This document shows positions 21,126 through 33,734 of a DNA stretch of 64,000 nucleotides, in pieces. The notes below the pieces were generated by a model, which saw only the letters and a program-made list of their open reading frames with translations, was not told the DNA's origin and did not search any database. Numbering within the stretch: the first letter of the stretch is position 1; each line of letters starts with the position of its first letter. Position numbers and translations under genes: made by a program. Source of the DNA: Timema cristinae (lineage: Eukaryota > Arthropoda > Insecta > Phasmatodea > Timematidae); NCBI GenBank assembly GCA_039000515.1, contig JBCFYV010011172.1, forward strand, positions 77,873,102-77,937,101, given 5' to 3'.

Positions 21126-21610
21126 TCACACAGAATGCTAAGCGCTTGCTAAGCTATGATTTCTCTTTTCCCTCATGAATTCACTGTGGTTTCTTTCTGG
21201 TCTGCTCCCGTGAAGTTAAGTTATGGCGTTCTCTAAAATGTCTTGTTTGAGCTCAGATTATAGAACTGCACTGAGGAAGATGAGCTGCTGCTATTAACAG
21301 CTGTATCGGAAGATGAAGAATTATGGGATGTGAAGGTTTGACTTGTTTAATTAACGGTTTCATTTTAATATAAAAACACATGATGAATATAAAACCTGAA
21401 TAGAATATTACTTAAATACACGTGAAACTTACTGAAAACAAAATGTCAACGCTTCTTTGGTTATTTTCAACCTTACAGCACTGCGTCTGTTCAACACGTA
21501 GCCCAAGCTGCGTTATGCGCTTGCGCAACCAGAAATGGATTTACACTATAGGCCCACTAGGCACGGGCCTAAGAGCGGCACATTTTGAATGACATTATTT
21601 CTATTATATT
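21126..21610. other. Non-coding stretch
   Basis: No recognisable gene or repeat. Confidence 0.4.
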
Positions 21611-21612
21611 TT

Positions 21613-21745
21613 GGGGAATGCCAGGCCTCCACCGTGGTTCGGAATCCACGTTAAACTGTAGGTCCTCCATTTCATCTCACAATCACCCTACCATTACACA
21701 TTAGCGTAAGTGCGTATAACCCGAACGGGTAGTAAGACGCGGTGC

Positions 21746-21789
<44 letters not shown>

Positions 21790-21792
21790 TAT
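21613..21792 (+). repeat. SINE 3' half (tail shared by the families) with (AAT)n
   Basis: GGGAATGCCAGGCCTCCACC and a GGTTCGGAATCCACG word are followed by CACAATCACCCTACC, TTAGCGTAAGTGCGTATAAC, CCGAACGGGTAGTAAGACGC and GGTGC, then about 14 AAT repeats. It equals the 3' half of the minus-strand SINE at 52,136-52,412. Confidence 0.85.
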
Positions 21793-21878
21793 TTTGTTTT
21801 TAACAATAATTACGTTAAATGGTATTTTTTGCAATAAACATTGACGATGACTTGCCGTAGGAAGAACCTGGAACATAA

Positions 21879-22096
21879 CTATAGTATGATTCTGGTAGGA
21901 AGAGCAGTTTAAAAATACAAACTTTATGGTCAGTATCTATCAGATCCCGGACATGCCGTATGAATATATTTAAGTTGTTTTAGTAGGAAGAACAGTTTAG
22001 AATCGGTAGGATGAACAGTTTAGAATATTCACGCATAATTTGCTGTCAACACATGACTTGACGTAACTGTGCTTTCCGATCAAAAACTTACTATGG
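21879..22096. mobile_element. MITE, family M1
   Basis: Imperfect terminal inverted repeats of about 30 bp: left CTATAGTATGATTCTGGTAG, right (reversed) CCATAGTAAGTTTTTGATCG, both continuing GGAA and GCA. Length about 218 bp; no coding capacity. The internal words ACATGACTTGACG and GAATATATTTAAGTTGTTTTAG also occur in the copy at 55,675-55,906. Confidence 0.6.
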
Positions 22097-23235
22097 GAGT
22101 ACTTTACCGTAGATAAGAATCACATCGTTAATAATAGTGTGTTGGGAAACACTTAGCGCTTACGTCATGGTGTGACAAAGATCCGTGTCACGCTGCGTGA
22201 TAATTAGGGAGCTGGTCAGTATTTTGCTGATTGAACATGTTTAGTAAATAATCATCAGTAATTAATGCCCTAGGGCCCCGGGAAAATAGTCGTAAATGCT
22301 CTCTTCGAACTTGGAGAGGGGGATCTGTGTGCCAAGGTTGTGGTCAATCATTAGTAATCAGGCTTCGAATTGACAACATTATACACTGCACTCAGTCTGT
22401 GGATTCCGAGGGGTGAACTCCAAACACTGGTGTTTAATTATGGTCGGTACCCCATGGGGTGGGCAATGTCCCCTTCTGCCCCACACTGCCTAGACTAAAC
22501 AGAATTGCCAACACGTCGCGGGAGGAGTGCCCAAGATTGCACGCTCCCCCCACCAATAATAAAAAAACTCCCACGTAGGTCCCAATCATACCCAGACATT
22601 TCGATCTAATGGGTACTCATAAAAAACTAATGGGCACACATTAAAATCAGGAACGAGGGTACGGGAATAAATTACGGATGTGGAAAGGGGGTCAAAATTG
22701 AAGGGGGGAAATCACAGCGCTGCCATGAGCGATGTAGGGCAATTATAACGGTAATTTTAGCAAACAGGATGTAGTGAGTGATTTGACTCGTTATAGGAAC
22801 TGGGATTCTCATACGTCAATCACACTACTTAAATACTTTAGAAATAAACAAAATTATGTTTTATTACTTTATAGTTAGCTGTGACATGTTTTTATTTTCA
22901 AATGAACACGCCTTGAAGCTTAATACATAGATTCCCTAACTCCCCTGTCATGCTCTGAACTGTCCCCACCCTCACATATACAGCTATCACACACATGCAC
23001 AAATAAAGGATTTCCTCTTCCCCAAGATAAACAGCTCCACATACACACACACTCAGACAACTACTTCCTGTGGAATGTGTTCATAATATCATAGCTACTT
23101 GAAGTGACCCCACACTATAATCTTACCAATTAAATTACTAACACAAATTAGAAACTGTAATTAAAACGAATATTTTCCCCTAAACCCATTACAATTAAAA
23201 CTATTTAAATTGTGATACGAAACTGTATGAAAGTT
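22097..23235. other. Non-coding stretch
   Basis: No gene seen. Locally GC-richer around 22,270-22,560. CA-rich words near 23,040. Confidence 0.4.
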
Positions 23236-23556
23236 ACATATTTTCCTTCAGCATATTTACATTAATGGTAAAGGTAAAATTTAAAGAAAGAGTTTGTGTG
23301 GCAAGATAGGGAGAAAAAATTCAAGTAATAAAACATCCTGGGTAGATTCAGTTGGGATTCGAACTACATATCACCCCACCTCCTGCAAACCATACATAAT
23401 GAGGCAAACATATTTATTTGCGTAAGCCCCTGGTGCGGCTTATAAATAAAACTGGTCTCAAGATTTTAAAGGAGAAATTTAAAACCAGAAAGGCAGGGCC
23501 GCATTGAAAAGGGGTGTTTTGGGGATATAAACCATCCTTCATCAAAAGTGTTTTTT

Positions 23557-23815
23557 TAGCATCAGGTTTTATTACCCGTTTGGTTTTTACGTATTTGTAC
23601 TAATTACGCAAATGTGTTAAGGATGGGGAAGGATGAATCCAGAGGAACTGTATGTACCTACATTTGTGTGAACGAAGAATGGAGAATCATTTAGTATAAG
23701 CCACCCTCAGTAGATCCGACCAAGATTCAAACCCTGGTATTTCCCTGTCATTGACAGGATAGTTTATTGCGAGAGTGAAACCATAGATAATGCGGTCACC
23801 AAGGTGGGTGGAAGT
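23557..23815 (-). repeat. Diverged SINE copy (head type 1)
   Basis: Minus-strand reading gives CCACCTTGGTGACCGCATTATC (A-box side), a GGTTTGAATCTTGGTCGGATC B-box-like word, the TAAATGATTCTCCATTC body and a degraded shared tail ending ACCTGATGC. All parts are in the order seen in 32,584-32,826. Confidence 0.7.
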
Positions 23816-24249
23816 ATTATTAATAATGTATTTGTGTATTTAAAAGTAAAATCACGTCTTACTTCCTATTCATGTTGTATGCATATACTATCTGGTGTAC
23901 TCGTTACTCACTCAAGGAATCTATAAAGTAGCGTGGTTATCTTTAGTATAATATAAAATTAACCACAAGGAAAAGAAGCCAAATATTAAATTATGATTAG
24001 ATATCCATCCTTTATTGCTTTAAATTGTGATACAAAACGCGAACCTAGGGTAACTAATACACGATGTTGAAATATAGATTGGATATAAACATGTTTTAAA
24101 AGCTGACATTTCTTTTGAATATTACATTGTAACTTTTCTACTAACACATGATACTTTGAACTCTTGCCGGTTGGTGCTAAAATGAAAGTAGTGTGTCACA
24201 GCATAAATAATTAATTAGTTGTTAAAGGGTTGTAATTAAATCCAATTAA

Positions 24250-24720
24250 AATTATTTTAGCTTTTTTTTACCGCATTTATCCATCTTACTGTTTTTATGC
24301 TTTTTTAAAAAACATTAAACCCTTTTAATCCATTTTACCCTGTTTACCTTTTTATCACCTTTAATTTTTTACCATTTTTATTTATTTTAACTCTTTTAGC
24401 CTCTATATCTTTTTATTTTATTGGATCTACATTTTAATTTTTTTTCTAATTCTACTCTTTTAAACTAGACTTATATATACCTTTTTTTACCATTTATTAC
24501 TTTACTTTTTAATGTAACATTAATTACCTGACTAGTCCCAGATAAGTATTTTAGGGTGAATAGGTTTAAAAGGTGAAAAAAAAGGCACAAAGTGTGAAAC
24601 AAATAAGAAAGTAGAAATCAAATAAATTAAAAAAAATTGTAAACAAGGTAAATAAGAGTGCTAAAAATCGTCGAATAGATTAAAAGAGTAAAAAAGGTAA
24701 GTATAGTAAAAAAATTTATT
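24250..24720. repeat. T-rich/A-rich foldback array
   Basis: From 24,250 to about 24,520 the plus strand is a chain of T-rich words such as TTTTTTACC, TTTTTA, ACTCTTTTA and CCTTTTTATC. From about 24,555 to 24,720 it switches to the complementary style: GGTTTAAAAGGTGAAAAAA, AAAGAGTAAAAAAGGTAAG, TAGTAAAAAAA. The arms are degenerate reverse complements around a hinge near 24,535. Confidence 0.65.
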
Positions 24721-24839
24721 AAAATTGCATCTTCGAGGTGCTCAAGTTTGTGCTCAGAGGCTAGTCATTTTTAAATTTCAGACCTTTGGGTGAGGTAGAT
24801 ATAGTGCAATGCTCATAACAAACAAACTCATTTTACTAA

Positions 24840-25190
24840 TATAGATATTTCCCTTCCCCCCTCCTTTTTCCAAAGTCCCATTTTGAAATATGAAATTATC
24901 ATATATTTTTGGTTACTTGGGATATCCCCTTAACCTTACGTCAAAGTTTAAATTTTATAGCAACATTTGTTGTTTTTTCTGTTAGTCTTGAACCCCTCTT
25001 CCCCATTTTACCAACTCTAACTTTGAAATTTCAAATTTTCGAACCTGTTTGATTTTTTGGAGTAGTACCTCTACCTGCCACCCAAATTTCAATTATCTTC
25101 CTTCTATGATAGGCCTTTTCTATATTTAGACCCTCAAATTCCTGGCGCCCCATTCTGAAAATTTTCTGGTTATATGTGGCAATCTCTCTA
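24840..25190. repeat. Degenerate tandem repeat, about 160-bp unit
   Basis: Two to three loose copies of a unit containing CCCTTCCCC, CCAAAGTCCCATTTTGAAAT / CTAACTTTGAAATTTCAAAT and a TTTTTGG-rich middle. The third is only partly recognisable (CGCCCCATTCTGAAAATTTTC). Confidence 0.4.
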
Positions 25191-25585
25191 CCATCATACC
25201 AAATTTCAGTTTTCTAGCCCATCTAAAAGTGCTTAATCCTCTTCTGAACAAACACACATACTTACTTTCGGAAATATTAATTTTTCATATGAAAATACAT
25301 CATTGAAAAAGTAATATTCCCAAAAATTCAAACTAATGTGCAACTGTGGAAGTTTTAAAGAAGTGAAAAGTGTAAACGTTTAAGAAGACATGAAGAGAGA
25401 AGTGTTTGTTCTTATCTTGGCCTAACATAACTATCCTCTCAGGTTGGCTTCCTTCATTATCACTTACTTTACATCTCTGTACAGTGTTTCTACACTGTGT
25501 TGTTATACATTTCCAACCCATCATGCAATTATTCATTTTATTAACTTTGTTTTATAATTGTTAATAATAATTTAAGGACATTAAA
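25191..25585. other. Non-coding stretch
   Basis: No gene recognised. Confidence 0.4.
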
Positions 25586-25587
25586 AT

Positions 25588-25738
25588 TACACTATTAGCA
25601 CCACGTCTTACTACCCGTTCACGTTATACACACTTGTACTTATGTGTAATGGTAGGGTAATTGTGAGATGAAATGGAGGAGCTACCGTACAGTCTAACGT
25701 GGAATCCGAACCACGGTGGAGGCTTGGCATTAAATGTC
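25588..25738 (-). repeat. SINE 3' half, minus strand
   Basis: On the minus strand ATGCCAAGCCTCCACCGTGG is followed by GTTCGGATTCCACG, the CACAATTACCCTACC body and a tail ending GTAGTAAGACGTGGTGC. It is the same 3' half as at 21,613-21,792. Confidence 0.8.
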
Positions 25739-26750
25739 CTTAAAGACATAAGTGTTGAAACCATTTTAATTTTTTTTATTTGAATGTTCTGGTTTTTAAA
25801 TTGTTTTTTTTAAGTGTTATTTATAATTTAAAAACAGTTATTTCCATTATTCAACTTCCCAAAAATATTTACTGTTTATAAAAAAAATTATATTATTTTC
25901 ATATTTTAAGAACATGTGTTTTTAATATACTTTTTAACATTTTAAAATTATGAATAGGCCTATACTCGAACTCAGGAGCTTTTAGAAATACTTGACTCGA
26001 ATGAAAAAACCCAAGCTCGCAGACCCCTACCTAAAATCCCAATAAAGGTAAAAATGCCTCGATATCCCCAATGTCACACCAAGCCAATGTGGGTCAACCT
26101 CTTCTAAAATAAATTGTTGGGTGTGACCCAGTGTAAAAGTGACCAGAATCTTTGGATGAGTATTCTACCCACGATCATAAAGTGTCTTTTACTGGTAAAT
26201 AAAGGAATGCTCATTTTAACATAGCATAGTTATTAGCAGGTATAGCCAACTCAAATATTCTCCTCACCAATAACAACAAATATATATCATAGACATTGCT
26301 TTACAAGACAATCCGTTTATAAATATAATCAAACGAGAATATTTCTGAATGAAACAATTTTATTTTATTTATTGTTTGGTGTTTCAAATCTTAATTTATT
26401 TTCAATCCAAGACAAACATACACATTCTTAACTTAATATTCACAGTATTGTTATCTGGTAGCACACTATCGAACCAACTGCAACAAACAAATTAATTGAC
26501 ACATTGTACAACATATTTAAAAACACACATCAACTTGCAGACTTGAGTGTTATATTTCAACAAAAAGGGAAACTTTAAGTCTAAAAGTATCGAAGATAAA
26601 ATAATATGTAATTACGAAAAAGAGTAGAGTCAACCAAATTCTTCAGGCATTTAATATGCATGGGGTATTAGTTTCTTGGACCTTTTGAGTGTAATGAACT
26701 GCACATAATAATTTTTTCACATCTTATAACCCTCTCGGTATATATATAGG
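25739..26750. other. Non-coding stretch
   Basis: No gene recognised; very AT-rich with long T-runs near 25,770-25,900. Confidence 0.4.
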
Positions 26751-26754
26751 CCCT

Positions 26755-26945
26755 ACATTTAATTACACTAATGATAAAGGAAGAAGTTAGAGAAAATGTT
26801 CTTGCATTTTTGTAGAGAGGGGGAAATTATTTAGGAAAAACCAACCTCGCTTACACCTGGCCAAGATTTTAACCCCACTATTGTGATCATCGTAAAATCA
26901 GACTAGATGATATTAAAATTTAGTCCATGTGCCCACCAATGCAGG
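26755..26945 (-). repeat. Diverged SINE copy
   Basis: Minus-strand order of a degraded A-box side, GGTTAAAATCTTGGCCAGGTG (B-box-like), TTTTTCCTAAATAATTTCCCC and an ATTAGTGTAATTAAATG tail. Same plan as the head-type-1 SINE but old. Confidence 0.5.
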
Positions 26946-27360
26946 TTCAATTGATTCAATCCAGCCTGGTAAATACTGCTTTCAAGTCATGACCAAGATT
27001 CAAACACAAATCTCTCAAAGGGTATTAGCAGGTTTAAGGCAACACTTTTTAACAAGACTGACATTTTACTCTATCCTAACTCAGGGAGATTCATATAAAG
27101 AAAATGAGTCTATTGTCTTATTTAGGTTGGAAGGGAAGAATAAAATAGTAAGCAGTCAGTTGTGAGCACAATTCAGGTCTGTCAGTTGAAACATTTTGTT
27201 CCTAATAATGGTAGTTGTTTGAAAGATTTTTAGCTTAACATTCCCCCAAGTTTACATTTCATTCAGTTAAAATAAATAGGTATGTTTTATTTTAGGCCAA
27301 ATTTTTTATAATCATCATGATGGATTTAAACCATTTAATAAACTAACATATTGGACAGTT
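26946..27360. other. Non-coding stretch
   Basis: The plus-strand open frame 26,929-27,165 has no motif I recognise. Confidence 0.35.
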
Positions 27361-27364
27361 GAAA

Positions 27365-27450
27365 AAGTATGGTCTAGTGGTCAGAAATCCTGGCTACTGA
27401 TCCAGAGGTCCTGGGTTCGATCCCCAGTGCTTCCATATTTTTCTGTGAAA
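27365..27450 (+). repeat. tRNA-like SINE head (type 3)
   Basis: TATGGTCTAGTGGTCAGAA (A box) and CCTGGGTTCGATCCCCAG (B box with T-arm stem) have tRNA spacing, and TGCTTCCATA closes the acceptor side. It is followed by SINE-like sequence (GAAACAGTGGGTCTGGAATGG), so it is more likely a SINE head than a functional tRNA gene. A cloverleaf with a clear anticodon stem could not be drawn with confidence. Confidence 0.6.
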
Positions 27451-28550
27451 CAGTGGGTCTGGAATGGGGTCAACTCAGCCTCTTGAGGACAATTGAGGAG
27501 ATATTTGAACAAAAAAAAGTAGCAGCTTCAGTCTAGATATCCGAGATCAATATCCGGAAGATTCATTGTGCTGTCTACATGGCACCCCCTATCCAGAAAT
27601 GTTGACACAATCTTTGCCAAAATGCGGCAGCCGCTCGGTTGGTATAACTAGCTTATTGGTCGATGCCATGGAATTACTATTATTAACTAAACAAGCTTTA
27701 AGTAAGACTTAAGCTCCATTTATATACTTAATATTCTGTAAGGTGTGTAGTTTTACAGTGCAAATCTTAAAGGTACATAGTTTGTATGGTGTGTAGTGGG
27801 GCCCTGGGCAAACTTAATAGTGGGACTCACAGTTATCTGCCTCATTTCCCCCATAAAAAGAAAATAAGTTAATGTTTGTTTATTGTTAATACCACTCTTT
27901 AGCTGTATAAGGAATCAGCAAATGCCCTGAAAGGTAAACAGGCCTACATGTAATAACACTGTTATAGACCATTTTTGTTTCCTGATGTATGAAACATAAT
28001 TTTGATGTGTTTTCTATTGCTGATAACAAATTTAAAAAGAGAATTTTGCTATCATCCACAGATTTATAAAAATATAGCAAAAAACAGTTTTTAATAAATC
28101 ATTTATATTCAAAGCATTTAAAAAATTGTCTTGTTTATTTATTCTTGTTAATTTTATTTGGATTTTCTATTAATTAATATATAATTTTTCAAAATTAGAC
28201 TAAAACATAAAATATAACACTTCATTTTTATTTTTCCTATTGTATTTAGGTAGTGAGTCAGATAAAAGCTATTTTAGAGAAACTGTGCAGGAAGCCAATG
28301 GTCTTAAACATATTCAAACAAGTAACTTTTCAAATGATTCAGTGAAGTGTTCATTAGTTATATGAAACTGATATACAACATGCTACTTACTGTCAAGAGT
28401 TGGAAAACCTTTGTCACTGCCTTTTTTACTCGGCTTTGAAATAAAAATAATTCCTAGAGTTGCTTAATAGCTGTATTTGCTATGCCCACCCACCAACTTT
28501 TAGTGGCTTTACTAAAACAGTTCAGTTTGCTTACATCAGTGGTTGAGTAA
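27451..28550. other. Non-coding stretch
   Basis: No gene recognised. GTGTGTAG...GGGGCCCTGG near 27,785 recurs loosely near 30,915, hinting at another dispersed repeat. Confidence 0.35.
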
Positions 28551-28553
28551 GTA

Positions 28554-30125
28554 TTGTGTTTCATTATACTTCGAAAGTGTAGAAATGATGTAGATAGTTT
28601 TTGTTACGTGTGTGGTGAATATATTATAAAGACTAATTGCAAGACTAGTAGAACACCCTTGATTAAGGAAGCATATAAACTCTACTTTGGCTGCAAAAGA
28701 GGTGACCAGGATAAACCTTGGGATCTTCACATTGTATGTATCAATTGTACTGTGTATTGGAGAGGATGATTGAAAGGGTCTCTGAAGTCTATGCCAGTGG
28801 TCTAGCGAGAACAAAAAGATCATTTGATAGACTGTTACTTCTGTTTAGCTAGGATATCGGGAATTTCCATGAAATCTAAACATAGTATATACAATATCAA
28901 TCATTGTATTCCACATCAACCCAGTGTTTCACAGCCATGACCTGCCCGTTTCTAAACTACCTGAAACATCTACCATTTTTTATGACAGTAATGGAGATGA
29001 GCTAGTCTCTATGTAGCAGGACATAAACGATCCGAACTTTCAGCCCTCTACATCAAATGAACCACATCTTATCTCAAAGGGTGAGCTCAACAACTTAGTA
29101 AAGGACTTGAACTTATCTAAGAGTCCAGCTGAATTTTTGGGATCACGATTACAAGACTGGAACCAGCTGCAGAAGAATACAAATATTTCAATATTTCGCT
29201 AACAGCAAAAAGATAATCGCTTAGTATTTTTCTTCAGCTGGTGATTTGGTTTACTGTACAGATATTGATATGGTCATGGCTGTAGTAGGACAAGCTCACA
29301 ATACAAATGAGTGGCGATTTTTCATTGCTTCATCAAAGCATAATTTAAAATCAGTTATTCACAATGGTAACACACATCCCTCCATACCAATTGCTTATGC
29401 ATTGCACATGAAAAGAAACATATGAAAACATGAAAAACTTACTTGACAAAATAAACTGAAACAAGCAATGTGGGAACATATGGAGTGGCATAAGAGTAAT
29501 AACAATCTTGCTAGGCATGCAATTAGCAAACATAAAATATTGCTGCTTTATTTGTGGATGGAATAGCCCAGCCAAGAACACGCGCTACTCAGTGAAACAT
29601 TGGAATAAACGTCAGACACTGACCCCAGGGGAAAATGTGTTGTACACAGTCCTTTAATTGATGCCGCAAAAGTAATCTTATCACCACTTCATATAAAACT
29701 TGGTTTAATAAAAAAATATTCAAAGCCATGAAGAATGAAACTGATTTTTTTATATCTGCAGAAGAAATTTCCCCGCTTGAGTGCGGCAAAGATAAAAGAA
29801 GGGATTTTTGTTAGTCCACAGATAAGGAAACTTACCATGGATAAAACTTTTGATTATACTCTGAATGAAGTTGAACTATCAGCTTGGACAGCATTCAAAT
29901 ATGTAGCCAGCAATTTTTTGGGAAGTAATATAGCAGACAACTACCAGGCAATCGTGGGAAAACTGCTTTCGCCATATGAAGCAATGGGATGAAACCTGTC
30001 TCTTAAGATTCACATTTTACACAAAATTTTGGTGACGTTAGTAACGAACATAGAGTATTAACTTGCTGGAGTATTATTAGGGATATGCTTGAGACTATTT
30101 ACAAATGGAAGTTATTGGCTAAATA
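28554..30125 (+). pseudogene. Decayed copy of a multi-copy zinc-finger-like gene family (function unknown)
   Basis: The first open part (28,554-28,769) starts FIILRKCRND, has CYVCGEY, then ITPLI-like/KEAYKLYFGC and W..HI.C..C: a four-cysteine, zinc-binding-like N-terminus. After many stops, recognisable pieces continue in order: EPHLISKGELNNLVKDLNLS, LGSRLQDWNQLQ, a SLVYC/DIDM-like stretch, a PSIPIAYALHMK stretch, LPLHIKLGLI, FPRLSAAKIKEGIFVSPQIR and SAWTAFKYVASNFLG, then CWSIIRDML...YK and a stop at 30,125 followed by an A-rich tract. From memory, this arrangement belongs to an uncharacterised protein repeated many times in arthropod genomes and probably mobile. This copy is broken in most frames. 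Confidence 0.6.
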
Positions 30126-31570
30126 AAAAAAATAAAAAAAAATTATAAAGCAATTCTTGTTTCATATGTGAATAAAATATAAGTTATCTGAATTACGTAT
30201 TTCTTTTTAACCGAGTGTGATAGAAATATTATAAAGACATATCTGTAAACAGCACACACAAAAAAAAAAAAAAATTCAAATGACATTTCACACATAACTA
30301 AACAATTTTTTTCAAATAATTGTATTCAGTGTAATTAATGCTAGAAGCTGTTTTTTCATACATATAAGGGTTGATTTCTCCTCAACCCATCATTCAATTT
30401 TATTTCCCAAGGAACTTGATCTGTATAAAAGTACGAAGCACAACTGTACTAAGTTTGATTAAATCAGTTAATACGTTTCAAAAGTTATCGTGAGATATTT
30501 CCACCATAGACAGACAGACAAATACAAATCAGCGGAGTTAAAATAGAAAACACGCTTCCCTCATTCAATAAATTAAACCACATGATTATGTTTTTATTTG
30601 TTTTTTACACACTGACCATATTTGCTATATCGCCTACACGAGTGTGCAGTTAGAAATTTCCCACCCTAACATGATTTTTTTTCCCAATCTTCAATCTATC
30701 AACCCCATCATTTGCACACCCCTAAGCACAGCTCTAGTAGTGTATAAGGTGCATAATCTGTAAAATGTGTAATCATTAAGGTGTGTAGTCTGTAAGAGAT
30801 TGTCCAGACAGTAACATATTTATCTGTACATAGAGTCCCAATCCATAGTTAATAGCAGTATTTATCAAAGTGCTAGTGATAGAAGTACAGAAAATAGAAG
30901 CTATGGGCACCACTGGGGCCCTGGAAGTAGCGAGGAGAGGTTGAAAACTATGCTGGAAAAACCTTATTTTGAAGTAATTCTATTTTAGGACTATAAATAC
31001 AAGACAGGAATTAATTTATTAAATTAAATGTTGAAAAGAATAAGAATATAATTACATTTAATTATCAAGTAATAGTTGTTGGATTATTCTTACCATTCCA
31101 AACCTCATAATTTTGTATATTATTGTTCAAATTTGTTGACTCAAGGTTGGTACATAGTCACTTTTCTATGTCACTTATGTCTACCGAGGAGGGAAATCGA
31201 GCATATTATGGATATTTCATATTTAATCTTTTACATTTCAAATGTTTGTATTATATGTGATCAAAAGTATTTAATTATTTTTTGTCATGTAAACTTCCTG
31301 GGATTCTGATAACCATATGATAGGTTGCCACAGACCACACTTTGAGAAATACTCGCTTATATCACTACAAAGAAGTTGGATATACTTAATATTTATTAAG
31401 GACTGACATTATGAATGGCTACAGATTCAATCACATGTGAATAAATAAATGAACATCAATGTGTGAATCAAAATGAAAGAATCAATGATAGTATAAGAAA
31501 CAATCAACTTTTTTTAATGTATTTTAATTTTTTTAAATGTCTGTACTAGCAATTCAAAGAAAGTTTTAAT
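30126..31570. other. Non-coding stretch with a LINE-3'-end-like fragment
   Basis: No gene. Around 30,400-30,540, TTGATTAAATCAGTTAATACG, TTTCAAAAGTTATCGTGAGA and ACAGACAGACAAA resemble the 3' untranslated end typical of RTE-type LINEs; this is suggestive only. Confidence 0.4.
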
Positions 31571-31576
31571 TTATTT

Positions 31577-31650
31577 GCGTATAACCCGAACAGGTAGTAA
31601 GACACGGTGCTAAATATTATTTAATTTATTATTATTATTATTTTAGGTTG
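31577..31650 (+). repeat. SINE tail fragment with (ATT)n
   Basis: GCGTATAACCCGAACAGGTA and GTAAGACACGGTGC match the shared SINE 3' tail, followed by ATTATTATT. Confidence 0.75.
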
Positions 31651-31840
31651 ACCTTTGTGGTCTTAGGGTAAAGTAATCACCTCAGGGCTCTATGTTTGTG
31701 AGTTCAAACATAGCTGTGGTAGATATATTTCTCTTGGGCAGTAAAAATCCATAGCACAACTTTCTTTAGAGGGGAAGTAAAGTCGTCAGTCCCATGTTGG
31801 TTGTGGCATGTAAAAAAAACCTGAAAGGTATGTTAAAATA
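31650..31840 (+). repeat. tRNA-like SINE (head type 4)
   Basis: TGTGGTCTTAGGGTAAAG (A-box-like), GTGAGTTCAAACATAGC (B-box-like) and a GTTGGTTGTGGCATGTAAAAAAA end are in SINE order. No other copy was found in the window. Confidence 0.45.
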
Positions 31841-32583
31841 TCTTTCCTGGCCAAAGTGGTAAGCTCTTTCATTCTTGCTCATAGAAATTCTTGTGTGCTG
31901 ATATAGTCACTACGTTTCGAAAGTGAAAGTTAAATAACTCAAATAAATAAAATATAAATGTTGATTGTGTTAATACAGTTTACTAAAATTGTTTTAATTT
32001 GACAAATTTGGTAGGAAAAAATACATTTTCCCCTTAATTGACAATGTATCATTTGATTAATGATATAGTGTGTCAAGCAAATTAAAATTCATAAGGACTA
32101 AAAGGATACAAAGTTAATGGAGTATTTAAATGAGGATTTAGTAATTGAATGTATGTTAGTCAGTATAATTTTCATTAAGTATCTAATTAGTTGTGCTTCA
32201 AACTCAGATATTAATGGGAATATAATATAGTTATGGTTCTGAGTTCTCGGAATGTAGCATCTATGAATGATAAAATATAGACTTAAAATGTTTTGCTAGG
32301 TGTTACTAAATATTGTCATTGGATCATTTTATTAGAAATTAAAGTGTTATAACTAAATGCAATACAGTAAATTATATTTTGTGCAATCTTGGCAATTTAA
32401 AAAGTCATACCAATTACTTGTTAAAAATAGATAAGTTTAGGTATTGTGCAGTAAAAACATATTTTAATAGGCTTCCATTTCAACTTTAGCAGTGTAAAGT
32501 ATGAACCATTTTATTAGTTTTTCAATAGCAGCAATGTAAAGTATGAAGTGTTTCCCTTTTTAAGTTTATTTATTTGATTATTT
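31841..32583. other. Non-coding stretch
   Basis: AT-rich, nothing recognised. GCAGTGTAAAGTATGAA occurs twice near 32,490 and 32,532. Confidence 0.4.
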
Positions 32584-32826
32584 AGCATCGTGTCTTACTA
32601 CCCGTTCGGGTTATACGCTTAAGTAATAATTACGCTAATGGAATAGGAATTGGGAAGGTTGAATTTAGAGGAAGTTAACCCACATTTGAATGGAGAGAGA
32701 GTGGAAAACCATTTAGGGAAAACCACCCCCATTCACCCGATCGAGATTTGAACCTCGATCTCCCCGTCCTCGGCAGGCTAGCTCAACACGAATCTAGCGC
32801 ATTAGCCAACTACGCCACCGAGGCGG
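32584..32826 (-). repeat. tRNA-derived SINE, full-length copy (head type 1)
   Basis: Read on the minus strand: CCCGCCTCGGTGGCGTAGTT (A box), GAGGTTCAAATCTCGATCGG (B box), CTAAATGGTTTTCCACTCTC (body) and a tail ending TAGTAAGACACGATGC. It is the mirror of 16,617-16,877 and confirms the full unit of about 245 bp. Confidence 0.85.
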
Positions 32827-33734
32827 GTTCTTTTATAGTCATATAGTGTTTGTTCATTCCGCCCCCCTCCCCCTATTATCTACTTCCATGTATAATATTA
32901 TTTTATGAGTAAAAAGGTGTTTCCCTAGAGTAATCTTTGTTAAAATAAAGTCAGAGTAAATTAAGTAAAAAATAAAGGTCAAGTGTTGCATTTTAAGTTT
33001 ATAGTTGAAACAAAACAAATATTATAGTCTAAGTGTGTTCACTATTTTAAAAACATAATGTAGTTTGACTACAGTGTGATGTCAGTTTTCATGTTTAACA
33101 GTGCCTCACACTCCACACAATGAGGAGGCACGCAATGAGCTGAGTTAGACAATTCAGCTGGCAAGAAAGATTTAGTTTTGTGACTGAAAAGTTAACATGA
33201 AGATTTTTCAAAAAGTACATGTCTTTGCAATACATTTTAATTATTGAAAACTCCAAAAGAAAATTTGTGACCAAAGAATTTTTATGTTAATGATTGTTTT
33301 CTTTATTTAATAGTAAAAATAAAATACTAACACAATACGGTAGTTTAAAAAAAACATGTGTGCTTGTATTTAAAAAAATCTTAACGAGGTCAATTACTGT
33401 TAAATTGGTCAAATTTATCAGACAGGATTTTATCGACATCTCTTAAGAAGATAAAGTACGCCCTTAAATGGAAGAGAGAAATATAAAATCAGATTTTCAA
33501 ATAAAATATTTGATTATTTAAAAAATATCATTGCCAATGTTACTTTGTAAAAAAATTATATATTTATTTATATATAGTTATAGCATATTCTATGGATGAC
33601 AAGTAAAAAATGATGTATAATAATTTTTATACTGAGTAATTTTTTAATAAATTTATATATTTACAATAGAAATTATTCATACATGGTTTTAATCAAGTTT
33701 TTGTGCCATCACTACACTCACTCAATAAAAAATA
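32827..33734. other. Non-coding stretch
   Basis: AT-rich; no gene or repeat recognised. Confidence 0.4.

Noticed and set aside
27365..27450. Functional tRNA gene
   Set aside because: A and B boxes are present, but I cannot draw a convincing anticodon stem and SINE-like sequence follows directly.
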